From: an uncultured Oscillospiraceae bacterium
GTDB taxonomy: Bacteria > Bacillota > Clostridia > Oscillospirales > Oscillospiraceae
NCBI GenBank assembly: GCA_905236515.1
Contig: CAJOQP010000120.1
Span: 1 to 48,260, forward strand
Length of the DNA: 48,260 nucleotides
Direction of reading: 5' to 3'
In this document: in pieces, positions 42,751-48,260 of the stretch
Position numbering within the stretch: the stretch's first letter is position 1
How the letters are laid out: each line of letters starts with the position of its first letter
The notes under the pieces: model-generated
Seen by the model: only the letters and a program-made list of their open reading frames with translations
Database searches by the model: none
Told to the model about the DNA's origin: nothing
Translations under genes and position numbers: made by a program

Positions 42751-43413
42751 ATGAAAGCTATAGTTATTCTTAGTTTAATACTGCTTGCCCTGATATTGTT
42801 TAACATGCTTCGAGTTGGAGTGTTCGCATCCTATGTTTCCGGCGAAGCAGCCAGAATATCACTAGTTCTGGGCGCTGTTCATATTCCTATTCTTCCGAAA
42901 AAGAAGAAAAAGAAGAAGGATAAGAGGCCGAAGGAAAAAAAGGAGAAGGAACCCAAGAAGAAAAAACCGGAGCGAGTTCCGATAACGCATAAAATCACAT
43001 TCGAAGATATCAGCGATGTTCTTCATGCAATTGGGAAGGCCATTCATCGTTTTCGCTCTAAGATTGTGATCCACCGCTTTAAGTTCTGGTTTATATCCTC
43101 CAATGAGGATCCTTATAAGACCGTCAAGACTTATAATCAGATCAACAACGCTCTTTGTATACTGGGAACCTGGACGGATCCCAACCTTGTCATACGCAAA
43201 TCGGATATAAAAACCGCAACTGATTTTAATGTTGGCAAGAATTATCTTGATTTTGAACTGAAAATGACCATTCGTATTGGACAGATTATAGCGATAGGGT
43301 TTATACTGATAACAAAGCTGCTGAAAGTTCTTTTCCGCTTCCTCCGAAGAAGCCGAAAGATGAACAAACTCAGCGAAGTCCTTGACCCAGGGAAAGGAGT
43401 GCCGATACCGTGA
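42751..43413 (+). CDS. DUF2953 family membrane protein
   Basis: A 220-residue protein fitting the DUF2953 pattern seen next to gerW/ytfJ in spore formers. A single membrane segment opens it (VILSLILLALILFNML). A strongly basic stretch around residues 50-74 has KKKKKKKDKRPKEKK and KKKKPE. The region after it carries KIVIHRFKFWFISSNEDPYKT and the tail has a second hydrophobic stretch (IIAIGFILITKLLKVLF). Function is unknown. It overlaps the next gene by four bases. AGGG lies before the ATG. Confidence 0.8.
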   Translation: MKAIVILSLILLALILFNMLRVGVFASYVSGEAARISLVLGAVHIPILPKKKKKKKDKRPKEKKEKEPKKKKPERVPITHKITFEDISDVLHAIGKAIHRFRSKIVIHRFKFWFISSNEDPYKTVKTYNQINNALCILGTWTDPNLVIRKSDIKTATDFNVGKNYLDFELKMTIRIGQIIAIGFILITKLLKVLFRFLRRSRKMNKLSEVLDPGKGVPIP

Positions 43414-43778
43414 CTACAAATTTCGAAGGTCTTGTGGAAAACACAATGCACAGCATTAAAGGGCTGATGGATTCCAACACCATTATTGGTGAACCGATCT
43501 ATACACCGGATGGAATGACACTGATCCCGATATCCCGTGTTTCCATGGGTTATGGCGGAGGCGGTGCCGATTTTGCTCAGGCAAAAGGATACGGCGGTGG
43601 CACTGCATATGGTGTTAAGATTGAACCTACTGGCATTTTGATAATCAAGGACGGTAATGTACGTCTAATGAACGTACTTCCGCCTGCAAGTAATACATTG
43701 GATCGTATCATTGATATGACACCGGATATGATGGAAAAAGTTGATCAGCTTATCGACAAGATCGTGAATAAAAAATAA
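43410..43778 (+). CDS. ytfJ: GerW/YtfJ sporulation-family protein
   Basis: A 122-residue protein of the GerW family. It has NTMHSIKGLMDSNTIIGEPI, ISRVSMGYGGGGADF and the glycine-rich GYGGGTAYGVKIEPTGILII. In Bacillus the homologue localises to the spore and affects germination or lysozyme resistance. The start is GTG with AAAGGAG upstream, overlapping the DUF2953 stop. It suggests a spore-forming lineage but does not prove sporulation. A terminator follows. Confidence 0.93.
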   Translation: MTTNFEGLVENTMHSIKGLMDSNTIIGEPIYTPDGMTLIPISRVSMGYGGGGADFAQAKGYGGGTAYGVKIEPTGILIIKDGNVRLMNVLPPASNTLDRIIDMTPDMMEKVDQLIDKIVNKK

Positions 43779-43787
43779 AGAATTATC

Positions 43788-43827
43788 CGCACTACCTTTC
43801 CGATCCGATAGGTAGTGCGATTTTTTT
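43788..43827 (+). terminator. Terminator after ytfJ
   Basis: CGCACTACCT and AGGTAGTGCG form a 10-bp stem with a 12-base loop, followed by ATTTTTTT. Confidence 0.92.
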
Positions 43828-43845
43828 GACCAGAAGGAATTAGAT

Positions 43846-44577
43846 ATGGAGATTAAAATCCAAAAGATACTTTCGGATTATGGCATCTGCTCCAGAAGAG
43901 CCGGTGAAGAATTGATTCAGCAGGGGAAGATCACTGTCAACGGTTCTGTTGCACAGATTGGACAGCGTGCAGATCCGGATAAGGATGTTATCTGTGTAGA
44001 AGGGAAAACTCTTTCTGCAAAACCGGAGGATACCTATATATTGCTGAATAAACCGAAAGGTTATGTAGTTACTCTAAATGATGAGAAGGGAAGACGAAAT
44101 GTAACGGATCTTCTTCAGGATCTTCCGATACGCGTCTATCCGGTGGGAAGACTGGATATCAATTCCGAGGGTCTTCTGATCTTAACTAACGATGGACAAT
44201 TCAGCAACATGTTGACGCACCCGTCCAAAGAGATTGAGAAGGAATACTATGTTTGGGTACGGGGGCAGAAGCTGGACAAAAGCATCGATCGTCTTTCTCT
44301 CCCCATGATGATCGACAATTACAGGATCAAACCTGCGAAAGTCCGTGTGATTGAGCAGGATGAAAAAGGTGCACAGCTGAGCATTATCATCCACGAAGGA
44401 CGCAATCGTCAGATCAGAAAGATGTGTGAGAACTGCGGCCTTTATGTAACGAGACTGAAACGTATTCGGGAAGGATCCCTGACACTTGGAAGACTTGCCA
44501 CCGGACAGTGGCGTTATCTTTCCCCGAAAGAAATTGAGAAACTTCGCAGGGAGGCAGGCTCTCCTTCTTCAAAATGA
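43846..44577 (+). CDS. rluB: 23S rRNA pseudouridine synthase RluB type
   Basis: A pseudouridine synthase of 243 residues. An N-terminal S4 domain (KILSDYGICSRRAGEELIQQGKI) precedes the RsuA/RluB catalytic domain, with Asp104 in VGRLDINSEGLLILTNDG and the closing GRNRQIRKM. It should modify U2605 (E. coli numbering) in 23S rRNA; RluE/F or RsuA type specificity cannot be excluded. GAAGGA lies before the ATG. Confidence 0.92.
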   Translation: MEIKIQKILSDYGICSRRAGEELIQQGKITVNGSVAQIGQRADPDKDVICVEGKTLSAKPEDTYILLNKPKGYVVTLNDEKGRRNVTDLLQDLPIRVYPVGRLDINSEGLLILTNDGQFSNMLTHPSKEIEKEYYVWVRGQKLDKSIDRLSLPMMIDNYRIKPAKVRVIEQDEKGAQLSIIIHEGRNRQIRKMCENCGLYVTRLKRIREGSLTLGRLATGQWRYLSPKEIEKLRREAGSPSSK

Positions 44578-44597
44578 ATGAAATCCTGCATTTTACC

Positions 44598-44626
44598 TTG
44601 ATGTTTTGCAACTTAGTTTCTATAAT
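44598..44626 (+). promoter_or_regulatory. Promoter of the rpiR-type gene
   Basis: TTGATG, a 17-base spacer and a perfect TATAAT, 32 bases before the GTG start. Confidence 0.75.
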
Positions 44627-44658
44627 GAATTAAACCATTTAGAAGGGTCGCGAATACC

Positions 44659-45522
44659 GTGAAAGATATTGATATATTGAATCTTCTTTCCGATGACCGG
44701 AAGTTTTCCAAAGGACAGAAGCTGATTTCCCGTTTTATCATCAACAATTACGATAAGGCTGCTTTCATGACAGCGGGCAAACTTGCTGCAGAAGTCGGTA
44801 TCAGTGAATCTACTGTCGTTCGCTTTGCCTCGGAACTTGGATTTAAGGGATATCCGGAAATGCGCAAGGCAATTCAGGATATGATCCGTAATCGTCTTAC
44901 CAGTGTGGAGCGGATCGAGGTTGCCAGGAGAATGATCGATGAACGTGAGATCTTAAAATCCGTACTCTCATCTGACGTGGAAAACCTTCATACAACGTTA
45001 AATGAAATTGATCAGGAAAAATTTGATCTTGTTGTTAACCGGATTCTGAACTCTGAGAATGTATATATCGTAGGGATGCGTACATCCACATCACTGTCTT
45101 CTTTTCTCGGATCGTATTTGAAACTGATTCGCAGAAATGTATTTGTCGTTCAGGACACTATGGCTTCGGAAGTGTTTGAACAGCTTATTCGCATCGGGAA
45201 GAACGATCTGTTTATCGGAATCAGTTTTCCGAGATATTCCAAGCACACGGTTGATGCCATGACTTTCTCCAAAAGCCGCGGAGCATATACCGTCGCGATC
45301 ACAGATGGAAAGCACTCTCCCTGTTATGATGTGGCAGATGTATGTCTGTTCTCCAAAAGCGATATGGTTTCATTTCTTGATTCTCTTGTGGCCCCTATGA
45401 GCCTTATCAATGCGCTGATCGTTGCCGTTGGGTCCCGCTCACCTGACAACAGTCTTGAGACCTTCAAGCAATTGGAACATATCTGGGAGGAATATGATGT
45501 CTACGAAACCTATCCTCGCTGA
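44659..45522 (+). CDS. MurR/RpiR family transcriptional regulator
   Basis: A 287-residue regulator. The N-terminal HTH (residues about 1-75) has AAEVGISESTVVRFASELGFKGYPEMRK, the RpiR signature, and the C-terminal SIS domain (about 120-250) senses a phosphosugar (VYIVGMRTSTSLSSFL). The start is GTG with AGAAGGG 11 bases upstream. No sugar gene is next to it; the partner may be the overlapping flavoprotein, or the regulator acts elsewhere. It overlaps the next gene by 26 bases. Confidence 0.92.
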   Translation: MKDIDILNLLSDDRKFSKGQKLISRFIINNYDKAAFMTAGKLAAEVGISESTVVRFASELGFKGYPEMRKAIQDMIRNRLTSVERIEVARRMIDEREILKSVLSSDVENLHTTLNEIDQEKFDLVVNRILNSENVYIVGMRTSTSLSSFLGSYLKLIRRNVFVVQDTMASEVFEQLIRIGKNDLFIGISFPRYSKHTVDAMTFSKSRGAYTVAITDGKHSPCYDVADVCLFSKSDMVSFLDSLVAPMSLINALIVAVGSRSPDNSLETFKQLEHIWEEYDVYETYPR

Positions 45523-46732
45523 TGCGGTTATTATCGGCGGAGGAGCAGCCGGTTCCTTTTGCGCAATCACGGCCGCCAGGCGGGGACTTTCTGTCATTGT
45601 ACTGGAGCCAAATGAAAAGATCGGCCGAAAACTGAGGATTACCGGCAAGGGAAGATGCAATGTCACAAATAACAGCGATATCAGAACGGTAATGAATCAC
45701 ATTCCGGATCACAGTCGTTTCCTTTACGGAGCGTTAACACGGTTTTCTCCAGAAGATACGATGCAGTTCTATGAAGATCTCGGTATTCCGCTGAAAACCG
45801 AAAGGGGAAATCGCGTATTTCCTGTGTCGGATAATGCAAACGATATAGCGGATGCTCTTCAAAATGAACTTCGTCGTCTTGGAGTAACTATAATTCACGA
45901 AAAAGCGGTGGATCTCATCACGGAGGATGGTAGGATCTGCGCTGTTGATACGTCCAATCAGCGCATCCGGACTGATCGCTGTGTGATTGCGACTGGCGGG
46001 AAATCCTATCCAAAGACCGGATCGGAAGGGAGCGGTTACTGCCTGGCATCTAAACTTGGTCATTCCATCGTTTCTCCGCTGCCGTCTCTTGTGCCGTTGG
46101 TCAGTGATGACAGGTGCTGCGCGGAACTGCAAGGGCTATCACTCAGAAACATCGAGCTTTCTGCGTTTGAAGATGACAAATCAATCTACAGGGAACGTGG
46201 TGAAATGCTGTTTTCACATTTCGGGATCACCGGCCCTCTTGTCTTATCTGCAAGTGCACACATGCGCCATTTCGGAACCGCAGAATATAAGGTGATCCTG
46301 GATCTGAAACCGGCACTGGATGAAAAAACACTGGATCTGCGTATTCTTCGGGATTTCAGCAAATACCAAAACAAAGCGATACGAAACGCGCTTGGAGATC
46401 TTCTTCCAAAAGCAATGATTCCGGTCATCCTTTCCAGGATTGCTGTCCCTGGTGGAAAACCGGTTCATGAAATTACAAAAGAAGAGCGCAAGAAACTGGT
46501 TCATGAACTGAAAAACTTCACCATTACCATTAACGGAACCAGGCCGATCGAGGAAGCCGTTGTTACGGCCGGCGGTGTATCTACTGATGAGATCAATCCA
46601 AGAACCATGGAGTCCAAACTCGTTTCCGGTCTGTATTTTGCAGGGGAAATTATGGATCTGGATGCCTACACCGGCGGATATAATCTTCAGATCGCATGGT
46701 CTACTGCCAATCTGGCAGGAAATTCTTTATAA
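45497..46732 (+). CDS. BaiN/HI0933-family flavoprotein
   Basis: A 411-residue NAD(P)/FAD-dependent oxidoreductase-like protein. The FAD-binding Rossmann motif is VIIGGGAAGSFCAITAARRG, followed by EPNEKIGRKLRITGKGRCNVTN, the family hallmark, then FGITGPLVLSASAH, TAGGVSTDEINPRTMESK and GLYFAGEIMDLDAYTGGYNLQ. One member (BaiN) was linked to bile acid 7-dehydroxylation, but most have no known substrate. The GGGAGG site supports ATG 45497 over 45494 or the track start at 45422. It overlaps the regulator. Confidence 0.92.
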   Translation: MSTKPILADAVIIGGGAAGSFCAITAARRGLSVIVLEPNEKIGRKLRITGKGRCNVTNNSDIRTVMNHIPDHSRFLYGALTRFSPEDTMQFYEDLGIPLKTERGNRVFPVSDNANDIADALQNELRRLGVTIIHEKAVDLITEDGRICAVDTSNQRIRTDRCVIATGGKSYPKTGSEGSGYCLASKLGHSIVSPLPSLVPLVSDDRCCAELQGLSLRNIELSAFEDDKSIYRERGEMLFSHFGITGPLVLSASAHMRHFGTAEYKVILDLKPALDEKTLDLRILRDFSKYQNKAIRNALGDLLPKAMIPVILSRIAVPGGKPVHEITKEERKKLVHELKNFTITINGTRPIEEAVVTAGGVSTDEINPRTMESKLVSGLYFAGEIMDLDAYTGGYNLQIAWSTANLAGNSL

Positions 46733-46748
46733 ACAGAAAGGTATGAAT

Positions 46749-47438
46749 ATGAGTAAAACCATCTCTATCGCTATCGACGGCCCTTCCGGTGCAGGTAAAA
46801 GCACGATTGCCAGAGCTGCTGCGGAACATTTTGGATTTATCTATGTAGACACAGGCGCTCTCTACCGCACACTGGGCCTTGGTGCTGTTCGAAACAACAT
46901 TGATATTTCGGATGCAGATGCGGTCAAGGCTTTTCTTCCCTCCGTACATGTGGAGATGAAACATGACGAAAAAGAAGGGCAGAGGATGTATCTTAACGGG
47001 GATGATGTGACTGGAGAAATCCGTTTTCCGGAGATTTCGCAGGCTGCATCCAAGATATCTGCGATTCCCTGCGTAAGAGAGCATCTTCTCCAAATGCAGA
47101 GAGATATGGCAGAAAAATATAATGTCATCATGGACGGACGGGATATTGGTACTGTTGTCCTGCCGGATGCGGAGATCAAGATCTTTCTTACTGCATCTCT
47201 GGAGGATCGAGCCAAACGTCGTTACGAAGAACTTGTGGAAAAAGGAATGGATGTAACATATCCCAAGATATATGAAGATATGAAAAAAAGGGATGCACAG
47301 GATTCCAATCGTGCCGTTGCTCCACTAAAGCCTGCGGAAGATGCGGTACTGGTGGATACCAGTGGCAATACTCTTCAGGAGAGTATCGATATGATCTGCA
47401 GCGTAATTGAACAGTCATTGGAGAAATCACGTGGATAA
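46749..47438 (+). CDS. cmk: Cytidylate kinase
   Basis: Phosphorylates CMP and dCMP; 229 residues. It has IAIDGPSGAGKSTIARAAAEHF (P-loop) at the start, YVDTGALYRTLG, IMDGRDIGTVVLPDAEIKIFLTAS and RDAQDSNRAVAPLKPAEDA. The track start at 46560 would lie far inside the flavoprotein; the ATG at 46749 has AAAGG seven bases upstream and gives the family length. The cmk-ispH order is common in Clostridia. Confidence 0.96.
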   Translation: MSKTISIAIDGPSGAGKSTIARAAAEHFGFIYVDTGALYRTLGLGAVRNNIDISDADAVKAFLPSVHVEMKHDEKEGQRMYLNGDDVTGEIRFPEISQAASKISAIPCVREHLLQMQRDMAEKYNVIMDGRDIGTVVLPDAEIKIFLTASLEDRAKRRYEELVEKGMDVTYPKIYEDMKKRDAQDSNRAVAPLKPAEDAVLVDTSGNTLQESIDMICSVIEQSLEKSRG

Positions 47439-48260
47439 AATAGTAATTGCAAAAACTGCAGGTTTCTGTTTCGGAGTCAGCCGCTCGGTAAAGATGGCGG
47501 AGAATCTGTTGCAGGAACATGAACATTGCTTCAGCTACGGTGAACTGATCCATAATGCGGACGTGGTGTCACGCTTAGAGGACAAAGGACTTGCGGTAGC
47601 GCATGATATAGAAAGTATTCCCAACGGAAGTGCCGTTCTGATTCGTTCCCACGGAATATCAAAACAGGATTTTGATTTACTGAACACTTTTGACAGAATC
47701 GTAGTGGATGCGACTTGCCCAAAAGTAAAAAAGATCCATCATATCGTTTCCGATGCATCGGAACGAAATCGTTTTGTGATAATCATCGGCGTAAAAGGGC
47801 ATCCGGAAGTATCTGCAATTGAAGGTTGGTGCAACACTCATATCGTCATTCAAAATCCTCAGGAACTTCAGAATGCTATTGAACAGAAGGCTCTGGATTT
47901 AAAAAAACCCATAACTGTCGTTTCACAAACTACGCAAACTCACGACAATTTTATTCAATGCACAAATATTCTAAAAAAATTATGTACAAATTCGGAAATA
48001 TTTGATACAATATGCGATGCTACCTTTACAAGACAGGAAGAAGCGAAAAAATTGTCTTCTGATTGCGATGCAATGGTAGTAATCGGGGGAAAGCATAGCG
48101 CAAACAGTGTCCATTTGTCACAAATTTGCGAAGAGCATTGCAATAATGTTCAGTTTATTGCAAATGCCAGTGAATTAAATTTGGAAGCATTAACAACTGC
48201 CAAAACTGTCGGAATCACAGCTGGAGCGTCGGCACCCGCGTGGATAATCAAGGAGGTAAT
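47431..48260 (+). CDS. ispH: 4-hydroxy-3-methylbut-2-enyl diphosphate reductase, 3' end outside window
   Basis: Last enzyme of the MEP pathway, an iron-sulfur reductase giving IPP and DMAPP. It is open to the window edge (276 codons seen), so it was missed by the ORF track. It has the three cluster Cys: Cys13 in AGFCFGVSRSV, one in VVDATCPKV and one in FDTICDAT. YGELIHN and KGHPEV carry the conserved His and the acid Glu, and GGKHSANSVHL is the substrate Ser/Asn site. The GTG start has TTGGAG seven bases upstream and overlaps cmk by eight bases. In many Clostridia this protein is fused to ribosomal protein S1; the window stops just where that would show. Confidence 0.95.
   Translation, partial: MDKIVIAKTAGFCFGVSRSVKMAENLLQEHEHCFSYGELIHNADVVSRLEDKGLAVAHDIESIPNGSAVLIRSHGISKQDFDLLNTFDRIVVDATCPKVKKIHHIVSDASERNRFVIIIGVKGHPEVSAIEGWCNTHIVIQNPQELQNAIEQKALDLKKPITVVSQTTQTHDNFIQCTNILKKLCTNSEIFDTICDATFTRQEEAKKLSSDCDAMVVIGGKHSANSVHLSQICEEHCNNVQFIANASELNLEALTTAKTVGITAGASAPAWIIKEV

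Noticed and set aside
1-48260. CRISPR array, insertion sequence, prophage or toxin-antitoxin system
   Set aside because: No regularly spaced repeats, transposase, phage structural or toxin-like genes were found in any frame read.

Overview
The window looks like core chromosome from a low-to-mid GC Gram-positive bacterium of the Firmicutes, most likely class Clostridia. The reasons are the gene orders nusB-xseA-xseB-ispA-dxs-tlyA-nadK-argR-recN, tig-clpP-clpX-lon-engB, scpA-scpB...gerW-type and cmk-ispH, together with a DUF4364 gene, a TIGR03960/DUF2344 pair, strong AGGAGG ribosome binding sites and a GerW (YtfJ) sporulation-family gene. I cannot name a genus; Lachnospiraceae-like is a guess. 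There is no prophage, insertion sequence, CRISPR array, integrase or toxin gene, and coding density is high. No stretch over 300 bases lacks a gene; the loosest region (25996-26417) holds two tRNA genes, their promoters and two terminators.

Layout. 1-2720: a partial unrecognised protein (minus), a YfcE-type phosphodiesterase, a HAD-IIA phosphatase, and a convergent glutamyl-Q tRNA(Asp) synthetase. 2860-9500: YbaK-type tRNA deacylase, uvrA, recD2 and an mreB homologue as a forward operon. 9612-14062: a minus-strand monoglyceride-lipase-like hydrolase divergent from glpK, then sstT and a convergent small membrane protein. 14246-25995: a long forward run from an Asp23 protein through nusB, xseAB, ispA, dxs, tlyA, nadK, argR, recN, tyrS, DUF4364 and asnA. 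26045-26365: divergent tRNA-Gly(CCC) and tRNA-Pro(CGG). 26418-33749: radical SAM protein and DUF2344 partner, rplS, signal peptidase, rbgA, rnhB, thrC and a phosphoesterase. 33851-40373: tig, clpP, clpX, lon, engB (protein folding and turnover plus a ribosome GTPase). 40480-43778: M50 protease, scpA, scpB, DUF2953, gerW-like. 43846-48260: rluB, an RpiR regulator overlapping a BaiN-type flavoprotein, cmk and the start of ispH.

The genes serve DNA repair (uvrA, recD2, recN, xseAB, rnhB), isoprenoid synthesis (dxs, ispA, ispH), ribosome and tRNA maturation (rbgA, engB, tlyA, rluB, rplS, nusB, gluQ, ybaK), proteostasis and chromosome condensation. I found no whole new system. The most interesting signals are small: a scpB ribosome binding site that appears split and rejoined by a 9-bp hairpin; possible AUC/AUA start codons at two other genes; the unknown-function radical SAM pair; an rplS leader; and a set of promoters with a TGG extension just before the -10 box. 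Coordinates were read by eye from the printed sequence, and no alignment or folding program was run.
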